A DNA stretch of 64,000 bases from NCBI GenBank assembly GCA_029552745.1, contig JAKPDK010000134.1, forward strand, positions 27,420 to 91,419, read 5' to 3'. The notes under the pieces were generated by a model. It had not been told where the DNA came from, did no database searches, and worked only from the letters and a program-made list of their open reading frames with translations. Below, in pieces: positions 17,888 to 27,235 of this stretch. Each line of letters begins with the position of its first letter. Position 1 is the stretch's first letter. This DNA comes from Candidatus Hydrogenedentota bacterium (GTDB lineage Bacteria > Hydrogenedentota > Hydrogenedentia > Hydrogenedentales > SLHB01). Position numbers and translations under genes: made by a program.

Positions 17888-19249
17888 ATGAAAACCAGCA
17901 CCTCAAGAAACCCCGGGTTATTCGCCGTCCTTGCAGCTATTGTTATTAGCACGGCAGGGTGTTCGGTAACCGACAGCACGGTCTTGTTGGACCCGGATGG
18001 TCGCGCCGTACAGGTTACACCTGCGGAGATAGAGAAAATGAGCGGCACCGACCTGCCTTATCTCATTTCGGTCGGGGATCAAGTGCAGATTGCCTTTCGT
18101 GTGAAGGATTACCGGCAGGGCGAACCGGCATGGGATTACCGCATTGAAGTGGGGGACAGCATGGAGGTGCGGCTCAGCGAGGAGACCGGAGACCGCAGCG
18201 ACTATCGAATCGATGTGGGCGATCTGATTGGTATATCGTTTTTGAACAACTGGGCGCTTAACGTCACGCGGGCGGTTCGTCCCGACGGCTACGTCACGTT
18301 CGAGCAGGTGGGCGATGTCAAAGCCGGGGGACTTACCGTCAAGGAGCTCGAAGCCAAACTCACGGAGTTGTACAAGAAGACGGACTTAATCCAGGGCGAT
18401 CCTCATATTACCGTCACGGTGGATTTTTCCAATCCCGACAGACTCGAGAATATCAGCCGCGACCTGGTCGTTCGGCCTGACGGAAAGATACGGCTGCCCG
18501 CGTTGAAAAATGAGATTCACATTGCGGGTTTGACCGTCGATGAGGCATGTCGGGCTGTGCAAGAGGAGGCAGCAAAGGTACTGCGCAACCGTCCCATCGT
18601 GAGCATGGTGATTTTCCCCTACATTAACACCGCGTTAGGGACCATGAACGGCGTGTATACCGTGCGGCCTGACGGCAAGATTTCATTGCCACGGATTGGG
18701 GAGGTACAGGCAGCCGGTTATAGCGTGGAGGAACTACGTGACACCCTGATCGCCGCATGCGAAGGGCTTCTTCACAATCCCATCGATCCATCCGTGAGTG
18801 TTGTCGCGATGACCGGCGCGCGAATTTACGTAGGCGGTGAAGTAGATGCCCCCGGCGTTTATCCTTTGGACAGTGTGCCGACGGCTTTGCAGGCGGTGAT
18901 CATGGCGCGTGGGCCGAACGATCGCTCTCGCCTGAACAGTGTCTTGGTTATCCGAAGGAATCCGAACGGAAAGCCCTATGTTTTTAAGACAAATCTCCAT
19001 CTTGCACTGAAAGGGCGCACGGAAAACGATATCCCCCTGCGGGCGTTTGACGTGGTTTACGTGCCGAAAAAACTTGTGTCGCGAGCGAATTTGTTTGTCA
19101 AACAATACATTGATGATATTGTGCCGTTTGATAATTCTTTGGGCGTGACAGGAACCTACTATCTGAATGAGCAGCGGACTCGGACCAAATCAAAGAACTT
19201 TAACTTCTCGACCGGAGTCAATGTTATCCCGGGATTTACAACGCCGTAA
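17888..19249 (+). CDS. Wza-type polysaccharide export lipoprotein with expanded Poly_export repeats
   Basis: Outer-membrane polysaccharide exporter, 453 residues. The signal peptide ends in a lipobox STAGC. Three tandem VGD-type strands (ISVGDQVQI, IEVGDSMEV, IDVGDLIGI) open the mature protein, then three copies of an RPDG-x-I/V-x-F/L unit (about residues 135, 198 and 259) each followed by an A/G-G-Y/L-T/S-V-x-E segment. An SLBB-like domain follows (RIYVGGEVDAPGVYPL). The ATG at 17888 follows GGGGAGGCG. Next gene encodes the chain-length protein that normally pairs with it. Confidence 0.88.
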   Translation: MKTSTSRNPGLFAVLAAIVISTAGCSVTDSTVLLDPDGRAVQVTPAEIEKMSGTDLPYLISVGDQVQIAFRVKDYRQGEPAWDYRIEVGDSMEVRLSEETGDRSDYRIDVGDLIGISFLNNWALNVTRAVRPDGYVTFEQVGDVKAGGLTVKELEAKLTELYKKTDLIQGDPHITVTVDFSNPDRLENISRDLVVRPDGKIRLPALKNEIHIAGLTVDEACRAVQEEAAKVLRNRPIVSMVIFPYINTALGTMNGVYTVRPDGKISLPRIGEVQAAGYSVEELRDTLIAACEGLLHNPIDPSVSVVAMTGARIYVGGEVDAPGVYPLDSVPTALQAVIMARGPNDRSRLNSVLVIRRNPNGKPYVFKTNLHLALKGRTENDIPLRAFDVVYVPKKLVSRANLFVKQYIDDIVPFDNSLGVTGTYYLNEQRTRTKSKNFNFSTGVNVIPGFTTP

Positions 19250-19329
19250 ATGGGAAACCGCATGAGAGAAAATCAAAGGTGTACACGGCTGAGTCGAGCA
19301 TAAGAACGACAACATAGGGGAGCAGAGAA

Positions 19330-21329
19330 ATGGATCAGCGTCAAATTTTCCTTCGCGACATACTTACCGTGCTCTTCAAACGAAAAGGGTTTATTGTTTC
19401 GTTTGCCATCGTCGTGATCGTACTGGTTGCAGCGGGAAACTACGTGTGGCCCAAGACCTACGAGTCCGTTGCGAAGGTGCAAGTGATGCGCGGGCGCGAA
19501 ACGGTGGGGGTTGATCCGACCGTGCTCGAAGGTGCGGCGATGCCTATGGTCCAGCTGACCAATTATGACGTGAACACGACGATCGACCTGGTGACGAGTA
19601 ATGATGTGCTGTGCTGCGCCGCGTTGTGCAAGAGACGGAGCTTGATCGGGGGATGACGGGAGGGCTTATTCAGGCGATACGACGCGCATTCCGTAAAGCG
19701 CAGTATGCGCTCCGTTTTGCTGTGCCACCGGATCCCGTGCAGGAAGCAGCCGATGAACTCCGCGATGCCATTTTGGTGGAACCGGTGAAAGATTCTTATG
19801 TGTTGGAAATTCGTTGCCGTATGGCACAGCCGGATTTGGCTCATAAAGTTTTGACCGCCCTTGTGAAACAGTTCCAGGAAAAATACAAAGAGGTCTACAG
19901 TACGCGGGAATTAAAGCCGTTTTTTGAGGCGCAATTGGAACGCGTCTCGAAGGATCTCCAAGAGAAACAAAAGCAACTGGAGGTGTTCCGAAACGAGAAC
20001 AATATTGTTTCTTTGAATGTTGAGCAAGATTTGCTGGTGGAACAGTATACTGCCGCTCAACGTCTTTTGAACCAACTGGCGGAGAGTGAAGCCGTAGCGG
20101 CGCGAGTAGAAGGAACCAGTCAAGGGGATAGTGATATCATCGCGGCGCTTTCGAAGCAGACCGAGAGCACAGTTGTGACCGAGCTCCAATTACGGCTCTT
20201 GGACAAGATTGTCGAACGGAACCGTCTTATCAATTCTTTAGGTCCCAAACATCCTCAAGTGGTGGGAATTCTAAACGAGATTGAAGCGCTAAGCACGCGA
20301 CTGAAGGAAGCCATCGCTTCTACGCGGGAGATTACCCAGCGCAAGATCAAAGACATCGAGCAGCAGATGCAGAAGATCAATACGCTCATGGGACAGCTGG
20401 AAAATCTCGAGCGGGATGTGAAGATTGCGGCGCAGTCCTACGAGTACTATAAACAAAAGATTGAAGAGTCTACAGTCTATGACAAGATGGCGGAACAGAA
20501 TATATCCAGTATTCGGCTTACATCTTCGCCGACGCTTCCTGACAACCCCATCAGTCCGAAAAAGCTTTTGAATATTGTCTTGGCGTTGATAGGCGGCTTG
20601 ATCGGCGGCGTGGCATTGGCGTTTTTCTTTGAGTATCTTGACCATGGTCTCAAAACGCCCGAGGACGTCGAATATTATCTGAAGCTTGCGCCGTTGGCCT
20701 CGTTCTTCCAGTCTCCCAAAGAACAGTTGGATGCCAACCAGTCACACCGTTTGAGCGCCATGCTCATGAGCCTCTATCCCGACCGGCCGTTACAAACCGT
20801 GATGGTGACCAGTTCTGTTCCGGGCGAGGGTTCCCACCGTGTGGCGCGGGCTCTTGCAGAAGCACAGGCGGATGACCCCGAATCCCGTATTCTTTTGCTC
20901 GATTACGTTGGCGATGCTGTGTCGGACATGCCCGGTGGGAAAGGAATTTTGGATGTTTTAGAAGGGGATGCCGATCTGGGGGATGTTATCACGCGCAAGA
21001 ACAATTTGTCCTTGATTGGACGGGGCTCTCGGAATAGTTGTCCCGCCTATCTGTGGAATTCCGAGCGCATGCGTTCTCTGTTGGGGCGTTTGCGCCAAGA
21101 GTATACGCGGGTGGTCATCCATGCGGCGCCTATCACCGTTTCCCATGATGCGCTATATGTGAGTCAGCATGCCGATGGTATATTGATCGTGATTCGTGCC
21201 GACAGCACACGGCGGGAAGTTGTACAGCGCGCCATAGAAACACTCGGAGAAGCGAAACAACGCGTGGTTGGCGCTGTGTTGACGGAACGTCGTCAAGTGA
21301 TTCCGCCCTCGGTCTACCGCAGAATATAG
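19330..21329 (+). pseudogene. Wzz/GumC-type chain-length protein with kinase-like domain, frameshifted
   Basis: Polysaccharide copolymerase split into two frames, 19330-19656 and 19611-21329. The first encodes the N-terminal transmembrane helix and Wzz opening (residues 1-93). The second continues with coiled coil, a second transmembrane segment (about 20568-20630) and a C-terminal BY-kinase-like domain. GTGCT is duplicated at 19606-19610 and 19611-19615; deleting one copy restores one frame through NDVLRRVVQETELD. The kinase-like domain is itself degenerate: PGEGSHR replaces PGEGKST and IHAAP replaces IDTPP. Could be a real mutation, a slippage variant, or an assembly error. Confidence 0.85.
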
Positions 21330-21440
21330 GCTCTGTTAACGATAGCTCGACAATTCTGTAATCACGAGCGCGGAACGTGTACCTCCGTTGGGATCGCAGT
21401 TCCTAAACAAGCTGTTTGACCGTGTCTTTTTCCTTCGTGT

Positions 21441-22391
21441 TTACTCGGGGAGACGAACGGCGCGGTTGCGAGAAACCTCAGGATTTGTCCTCGTTTTTGC
21501 TTGATTTTGGTAGGCAATAACGCGGTCGTACCATGAAATGTTAAGACGGAGGTTGCGTGTCGTGTTTCGCAACGAAGAAGATGGGGTAACTTGTAATTCC
21601 GTTCGAGCATCTTCACGGAATGGCCGATAGAGGTATCCCAGGGCATCTTTGCGTTGCGTATGCATGATGTTGTTTTCTTGTCGGAGGCTCAGCGCGCGGC
21701 CTTTTTGAGTTATCCGTGTCTGTTTACGTAGGTTGGGGTTCGTACCGTACTCGTAAAGAATCACAGGTCCCCAAAGGCCTGTGCCTACACCCACTTCTGC
21801 GAAGTACAAATCCACGCCCTGTTCATAATCACCTAGTGCACCAAGCCAATCGAAAGGTATTCCTTGCTCGTAGTCGTTTGCTCCGAAGACGCGTCCTTCC
21901 GAGTAACCGTCGTTATAGCCGTCGATCCACCCGCCGTGGTAGTACTCGATGTGGCGGTCTGTTGCGAGAAAGTTCAGATAATCAGGCCAGTAGGCATTGT
22001 CATACCCTTCGCTGAATCCCACAATGAACGCATAATGGTAATCCACAAAGTACCCATCGTTGTAGGCATACCACACGCCGTCCCAGTATCCAGCATCGTA
22101 GGGAGGCGACTCCAAATAAGGTATGCCGCTGTCGTCGTAATAGATAGGCGTTCGGCTAACGGTGTAGTACCCGTCAAAATACCCGTCCCAATACCAGTCG
22201 TCTCGTGCGAAGCCGGCTGTAAAACCAAGGTCGTACTCCTCTTGGGCATCTCCGGAATTGTCGCCGTTCCCGGAACCGGGAGGCGGAACAACCACGCCGC
22301 CAGACCCGCCAGTATAAGGGCACCCCGTAAAGAGAAATGCCGCGATCAAAAGTGTCAAAGGAACGACTCGTTGGAGTAAGTTGTGTGTCAT
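21441..22391 (-). CDS. Tyr/Gly/Asp-rich lipoprotein of unknown function
   Basis: A 316-residue lipoprotein I do not recognise. The signal peptide ends in FLFTGC, with Cys near residue 24. After a Gly/Pro-rich linker, about 130 residues are dominated by Tyr, Trp, Gly and Asp in recurring units such as YWDGYFDGYY, YDAGYWDG and WIDGYNDGYSEG. The last 90 residues are basic and lack this bias. The ATG at 22391 follows AGGAAGTGA, only 14 nt after the FecR-like gene stop, so the two form an operon. The aromatic repeats suggest an extracellular or surface binding role. Confidence 0.7.
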   Translation of the reverse strand: MTHNLLQRVVPLTLLIAAFLFTGCPYTGGSGGVVVPPPGSGNGDNSGDAQEEYDLGFTAGFARDDWYWDGYFDGYYTVSRTPIYYDDSGIPYLESPPYDAGYWDGVWYAYNDGYFVDYHYAFIVGFSEGYDNAYWPDYLNFLATDRHIEYYHGGWIDGYNDGYSEGRVFGANDYEQGIPFDWLGALGDYEQGVDLYFAEVGVGTGLWGPVILYEYGTNPNLRKQTRITQKGRALSLRQENNIMHTQRKDALGYLYRPFREDARTELQVTPSSSLRNTTRNLRLNISWYDRVIAYQNQAKTRTNPEVSRNRAVRLPE

Positions 22392-22405
22392 GTTCTCACT
22401 TCCTT

Positions 22406-24901
22406 TCACCTTCTGCGGACGAAGGAAGACCCCGTATTGCTACCGGGAGTCGTCCCCAAGGGACGCGAACCGAAAGACGATGTAGAATTCATAGTTGTCG
22501 TAGATGGGCCTGACAACGAAGGCAGCGTGCCGGCGGACGGATTTGGTGTTTCCACCTTGATGGGTGAAAGAGATGAATCCGCTATGGGAGTCGCACTGGG
22601 ACGACTGGGCGGAGATAGAATGGGTAACGGGGCAGAAATCTCTCTTTGGTTACGGTAAATTTTTCGCGGAAGTGTAATGGACGCATCAGGAGTTGTGTTT
22701 ATGGGCGGCGCAATCCGAAATGACGCCGATGCGTTGTGGCGGCTACGCACAGCAGGCGTAGGGCTTGAAAAGTTTTCTGAAATGCTTCTGGGTGGACTGT
22801 TCGTGGTGTTTCCAGCAACGCTTGGAGGCTCCATCGTGTGTGTTTCTAAGCGAGGAAGCGTTGGTATTATGGATGGTTGTGGATTGGGCACATTGTATCG
22901 CGCGCCACCGAGACGGAGCGGAGCTGACGTCACGGCAGAATCCGCAACACGGGGTTCTTGTCTCACGGGGGTACGCTCTACGGGCGCGATTCTATCCACG
23001 GGGGTGCGCTCAATCTGTCGGATGGTTGTTCGGTCGGGGCTCGGTGTGGCGAAAGAGTTATTGCCGGATGTCGAGGGCTCCGCAACGCGGTTGGTTAGTG
23101 TCCTTCTTGGCGAAACTATACGGGTGTCTGGAGTCTCGATGCGCGCCCCTCCCAATGACGGAGGAGTTATCGATGGGGGAACGTCTTCAATCGGCCGAGA
23201 GAAGCGGTCACCCGCATCGTTGGGGTTGTACCTATCCGGTGTGCCTTGTCGAACGCTCCGTGGACGTAGAAGGTTGTTCGGCGATGTGTTCTGATTCAGA
23301 TTTGTAGTCACTCCTCCTAACCGGGGCAAAGCGGGTTCTGTGCGGGCTTCGCGTGAAGAAACGGGACGCCTAACCAACCGTGTCTCTGTGCCTTCTGTTC
23401 GCACGACCGAAGGCACGACCTCTCTGACACGGCGCAACGTGGAGTTGAGGGGTTCGCGTGCTTCCGGTGCGACATTCGCAGCACGGACACTCGATCTGCG
23501 AATTGACTCGGCGATAGACGTGCGCACGCTAGGCGAGGACGTTTCGCGAAGCGTCTGGAATTGTGGACGTTCGAGAGAAGATTCCAGTGTTGCCACTCGA
23601 GCCCTCGCTTCTGTGGCACCGAAAGAACTTACGGAGGGACCGCGGATCACTCGGCGCGGAGAGTAGTCACGAACCAGCAGTCCTGGACTACGGAATACGG
23701 GTTCCCGGGGACGACGGTCACTCACCCAGGTATTCCATACATAGATTTGAGTGGCAGGTACCACCGTGGACACGATAGTGGGTGTACAGGGATAGACCGG
23801 GGCACATCCTACAAAAATATCATCGACTCGGCAGTAGCTACTCGCCGTAATGCTGAAGTCAACGTCCCCGACACGAAACGTTGCCGTGCCGATAACGATA
23901 GGCCTGTCAAACGGATCTAACGGCGACCAGACCAAATAGGGACCGTAGCGAACCGTGGCGCACCACGCGGGCGCCCATGCATCTCGATATGTCCAAACCC
24001 ACCCATACGTGGGATGGCACCACCAACGGCCATAATGTGTGGTGACGTAGGAGAAGGGATACGTTTCGACCCACACATACCCGATACCTGCAACAAAACT
24101 CCAGTGCCCTTCCCGGTATGGTACGTAATTCACAACCAGGGTCGGACGCCAATAGGGCACGGATTCAATGTAGACCCACTCTCCGTATGGGGCAAGGTCG
24201 TAAATACCTATTGGCATGCGAGACAGCTTTACAGGCGTTCGCGCGGGATCTTCGCCAATTGCCAACAGGCGTACTCGTTCCCGATTCCAGATATCAAAGT
24301 CATCTTCGGCTGTCCGATCGAAAAATACAGGTGCCGAGGGCAGTAGCCCGGCATCGACGAAGACCCGGCGCCCTTCGGTTATTGAGACTTGTTCATTGGC
24401 AGCCTGAACTGTGACCTGTCCCCAGCGCACCGACACGGTGGTGGAACCGTCGCCCACAATGTCTACACGCGCGAGGCTGTCAGGAGATGCGAGCACCTCG
24501 CATGCCGGTGTCGCAAGGGTGACCGTCCCGGTACTCCGACGGAGACGATGAATGTAGAACGACCCCTGCCACGCACGAAGCAGGACGTGCGGCGCCAACT
24601 GCACGACCTCGACCTTGCTTCCATCTGCCAAACGCAGAAATGAGCCGCCTGCCAATTCCACTTCGAGTGTACCTCTTTTGTCTACCCATAACGTGTCACC
24701 GGGCAGGACAATCGTGTTGGTCGGGGCATAGCTCCAATCCTCATCTGCGGTACCACGTACCATCCCCGCGCCCGAGTCAAAGCTTACCCGTGCGTGCAAC
24801 GGCTCATAGTCGGAGTCCGCTCCCAGCGGGACCATAACACATAGTCCTATCAAGGCCGCCCAGGAACCGATTTTCTTGATTTTCAGTATAGTCATTACCA
24901 T
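22406..24901 (-). CDS. FecR-domain / DUF6600 secreted protein with low-complexity tail
   Basis: Secreted protein of 831 residues. A signal peptide (1-29) leads into a FecR-like beta domain (about 40-190; LRLADGSKVEVVQ, ATPACEVLASP) of the kind found in envelope sensors. A Trp/Tyr-rich DUF6600 region follows (about 220-345; EWVYIESVPYWRPTL, YGWVWTYRDAWAPAWC). The last 440 residues are Arg/Ser/Pro/Thr-rich and probably disordered. No anti-sigma or sigma gene is adjacent, so signalling through FecR is not supported. The ATG at 24901 lies 7 nt after GGAGGT. The downstream lipoprotein is probably cotranscribed. Confidence 0.8.
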   Translation of the reverse strand: MVMTILKIKKIGSWAALIGLCVMVPLGADSDYEPLHARVSFDSGAGMVRGTADEDWSYAPTNTIVLPGDTLWVDKRGTLEVELAGGSFLRLADGSKVEVVQLAPHVLLRAWQGSFYIHRLRRSTGTVTLATPACEVLASPDSLARVDIVGDGSTTVSVRWGQVTVQAANEQVSITEGRRVFVDAGLLPSAPVFFDRTAEDDFDIWNRERVRLLAIGEDPARTPVKLSRMPIGIYDLAPYGEWVYIESVPYWRPTLVVNYVPYREGHWSFVAGIGYVWVETYPFSYVTTHYGRWWCHPTYGWVWTYRDAWAPAWCATVRYGPYLVWSPLDPFDRPIVIGTATFRVGDVDFSITASSYCRVDDIFVGCAPVYPCTPTIVSTVVPATQIYVWNTWVSDRRPREPVFRSPGLLVRDYSPRRVIRGPSVSSFGATEARARVATLESSLERPQFQTLRETSSPSVRTSIAESIRRSSVRAANVAPEAREPLNSTLRRVREVVPSVVRTEGTETRLVRRPVSSREARTEPALPRLGGVTTNLNQNTSPNNLLRPRSVRQGTPDRYNPNDAGDRFSRPIEDVPPSITPPSLGGARIETPDTRIVSPRRTLTNRVAEPSTSGNNSFATPSPDRTTIRQIERTPVDRIAPVERTPVRQEPRVADSAVTSAPLRLGGARYNVPNPQPSIIPTLPRLETHTMEPPSVAGNTTNSPPRSISENFSSPTPAVRSRHNASASFRIAPPINTTPDASITLPRKIYRNQREISAPLPILSPPSRPSATPIADSSLSPIKVETPNPSAGTLPSLSGPSTTTMNSTSSFGSRPLGTTPGSNTGSSFVRRR

Positions 24902-25118
24902 GGAGGGCACCTCCTTCTTCTACGTGCCTTTGCACCTGCAACTAATTAGACGATACTCCATGTAGTTCATTCATTGACACGTCTACTTTTAATACAGGGC
25001 TTTTAGAATAACACAGGTTGCTGACGAGAGTATTCGGGAATATATAGAGAAAAGCCATTTATTCCCTTTACTGTAATCATTGATAGTTTCAATAAATCCT
25101 AAAATGAAATACTAGGTA

Positions 25119-25147
25119 TTGTATTTTGATAACCTTTATGCTACAAT
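25119..25147 (+). promoter_or_regulatory. Sigma70-type promoter of the Lys/Ala-rich small protein
   Basis: -35 TTGTAT at 25119-25124 and -10 TACAAT at 25142-25147 with exactly 17 bp between. The predicted start near 25154 gives a leader of about 30 nt before the ATG at 25183. The surrounding 280-bp gap also serves the divergent FecR-like gene, whose promoter I could not place. Confidence 0.65.
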
Positions 25148-25182
25148 ATAGATACTGAAAACTTTGAAGGGAGGAGAAAACT

Positions 25183-25275
25183 ATGGCAACGACGAAGAAG
25201 AAAGCGGCGGCTACCAAGAAAACCGCGGCGAAGCCGAAGGCTTCAAAAGGTGGCTGCTGCAAGACCGGCAAATAA
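25183..25275 (+). CDS. 30-residue Lys/Ala-rich protein with C-terminal Gly-Gly-Cys-Cys
   Basis: Very short gene with its own promoter, a strong ribosome site (AAGGGAGGAG, 7 nt before the ATG) and a terminator-like hairpin behind it. The product has 10 lysines and 8 alanines in 30 residues, with PAK/AAKPKA-like units as in histone H1-like tails, and ends KGGCCKTGK. The composition suggests nucleic-acid binding; the Cys pair could bind metal or crosslink. I do not know a named family. The complete transcription unit (promoter, SD, ORF, terminator) is the best evidence that it is real. Confidence 0.7.
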   Translation: MATTKKKAAATKKTAAKPKASKGGCCKTGK

Positions 25276-25314
25276 TTTCTCACGTCGGTCTGAGGGGTTT
25301 CCAACGCTTTGCGG

Positions 25315-25350
25315 GGAGGGAACGGATGGGTTCTCTCCCTCCTGTTTTTT
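25315..25350 (+). terminator. Rho-independent terminator after the small Lys/Ala-rich gene
   Basis: GGAGGGA at 25315-25321 pairs with TCCCTCC at 25336-25342; the loop can pair further (AAC with GTT). TGTTTTTT follows directly. It ends the 30-residue gene about 40 nt after its stop. Confidence 0.65.
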
Positions 25351-25425
25351 GGGTAGTTTGATGTATTGCGGATGTGCGCGTTGGGGTCAAAAAGGGCACG
25401 TGTTGAACGATGTAAGGAACCGAAC

Positions 25426-25950
25426 ATGGACTTTTGGTCAGTCATTGAACGACGTAGAAGTGTACGGGCGTTTTCTAAAGAAACCGAAGTAAGTAAAGAC
25501 GCTGTCGCCCAAGTTCTCCGTGCTGCTATATTGGCACCGTCTGCGGGAAACAGACAGCCGTGGCACTTTATAGTCGTTCGTGACCCGAGTCTCCGCAAGG
25601 CGCTAGCGGAGGCAGCTTATGGACAAGAGTTTTTAGCGGAGGCGCCGGTGGTAATTGTTGTGTGTGCCGAGCCGCAACGTTCTGCAGCTCGTTACGGTAA
25701 GCGCGGCGCTGAGCTCTATTGCCTTCAAGATACGGCGGCTGCGATAGAACATATTCTACTCGCTGCCACAGCACTTGGCTTGGGCACGTGCTGGGTCGGT
25801 GCCTTTGACGAATCCCGCGCTGCCGAATCACTGCAATTAGCGAGCCATTTCCGTCCTGTTGCGTTGATTCCAATAGGAAAACCTGTTTCGGAGGGGCCTC
25901 GCGAGACGGGTCGACGCCCCCTTGAAGAAGTGGTCGAGTACCGTGACTGA
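25426..25950 (+). CDS. Nitroreductase-family FMN oxidoreductase
   Basis: FMN-dependent NAD(P)H oxidoreductase, 174 residues. It opens with the family signature ERRRSVRAFSKE. APSAGNRQPWHFIVV supplies the FMN contact region, and LGLGTCWVGAFDE and LIPIGKP are C-terminal family motifs. The frame extends upstream to 25366, but the ATG at 25426 follows AAGGAAC and begins with the normal MDFW-S-V-I-x-R-R-R-S sequence. The natural substrate is unknown; proteins of this size are often annotated as generic nitroreductases. It converges with the alcohol dehydrogenase 9 bp away. Confidence 0.9.
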   Translation: MDFWSVIERRRSVRAFSKETEVSKDAVAQVLRAAILAPSAGNRQPWHFIVVRDPSLRKALAEAAYGQEFLAEAPVVIVVCAEPQRSAARYGKRGAELYCLQDTAAAIEHILLAATALGLGTCWVGAFDESRAAESLQLASHFRPVALIPIGKPVSEGPRETGRRPLEEVVEYRD

Positions 25951-25959
25951 GCTTGTTGC

Positions 25960-26967
25960 TCAGGTTGCGGACACCTGAAGAACCGCGCTACCTTGGATTT
26001 TTCCTGCCTTGAGCTCAAGCAATGCTTGGTTGGCTTTTTCAAGGGGGTAAAGGCATGTACGGACTCGCACGGGGATTTTCGCCGCTTCAAGCAGAAGTCC
26101 CTGAGCATCTTCTCGTGTGTTCGCGGTGACCGTGCGGACATCGCGCTCGTAAAACAGGTGGCGATCGTAATTCAAGGGCGGGATCTCACTCATGTAAATG
26201 CCCGCCAACACAAGTGTTCCCCCTTTCTTAAGAGACTCCAGGGCAGGCAGAACGAGCCACCCTGCCGGGGCAAAGATGATCGCTGCGTCTGCAGGTTCCG
26301 GCATCTTGGCGGGGTCTGCTCCCACCCAATTCGCGCCCAGTTCGCGTGCCGCCTCCTGATGGTGTTCTCCCTGAGAAACAACAAAGAGCTTATGTCCGCG
26401 ATGTTGAGCGATTTGGAAAACGAGATGGGCAGACGCGCCGAAGCCGTAAAGAGCCAGAATGCCGTTCGTTTGTAAATTGCAACGTTGTAGGGCTCGGTAA
26501 CCAATAATGCCAGCGCAGAGCAAGGGAGCGGCGGAAACATCATCGAACGAGTCCGGGATAGGGTAGAGAAACGCTTCAGGAGCGACGGCATATTCTGCGT
26601 AGCCGCCATCTGCATCATATCCGGTATACGTGGAAGACTCGCAGAGGTTTTCCTTACCTGCTGTGCAGAACGCACAGTGACCGCATGTTTTTCGTAACCA
26701 CGCAATTCCGACGCGTTGCCCAACGCGAACCCTTGAGCAAGCGGAACCTAACCGTGCCACTATTCCAACGATTTGATGTCCAGGAATGAGCGGCAGTTTG
26801 TGGGGCGGCAATTCCCCCTCCACGACATGCAGGTCGGTTCGACAAACGCCGCATGTTCTCACTTTGACGAGAACCTCATCATCCGCGGGTTCCGGAACTT
26901 CAACGGTCGTTGCTTGTAGCGGCGCCGTTTCGACAGGCGCGGGTTTTGATAACAGCATGGCTCGCAT
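25960..26967 (-). CDS. Zinc-dependent alcohol dehydrogenase (MDR family)
   Basis: Medium-chain zinc dehydrogenase, 335 residues. Catalytic zinc ligands are visible as CGVCRTDLH and GHQIVG (Cys and His-Glu-type positions). The structural zinc site is CGHCAFCTAGKENLC (four cysteines). The NAD(P)-binding segment LYGFGASAHLVFQIA replaces the usual GxGxxG with GFGASA, typical of the AdhA/YjgB-like subgroup with a zinc-binding alcohol dehydrogenase fold. The ATG at 26967 follows CGAGGTACG and avoids a long N-terminal extension. Substrate is probably a primary alcohol or aldehyde. Confidence 0.9.
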   Translation of the reverse strand: MRAMLLSKPAPVETAPLQATTVEVPEPADDEVLVKVRTCGVCRTDLHVVEGELPPHKLPLIPGHQIVGIVARLGSACSRVRVGQRVGIAWLRKTCGHCAFCTAGKENLCESSTYTGYDADGGYAEYAVAPEAFLYPIPDSFDDVSAAPLLCAGIIGYRALQRCNLQTNGILALYGFGASAHLVFQIAQHRGHKLFVVSQGEHHQEAARELGANWVGADPAKMPEPADAAIIFAPAGWLVLPALESLKKGGTLVLAGIYMSEIPPLNYDRHLFYERDVRTVTANTREDAQGLLLEAAKIPVRVRTCLYPLEKANQALLELKAGKIQGSAVLQVSAT

Positions 26968-27235
26968 AAGACGTACCTCGGCTGAGCAGAAATATATGCG
27001 AATTATTACAGACCAGTGATTATACAAAAACTTCGCCCCGTGAAGTGCCTTGCATGTAGTTGGGACGGAGAATGGAAGTGGATGTTGTAATGAAGTTTCT
27101 GCTGTTTGAGCTTTCTGCTTGGTTGATTCTTTTAAGAACGTGCTTTACCATGATGGTTTCGGTGTGCTTAATGTGCCCACGTTTTTTAGTGATGGGCTAG
27201 GTTTTTGGCGCGAGGGCGCCGATGGAGAGTTTACT

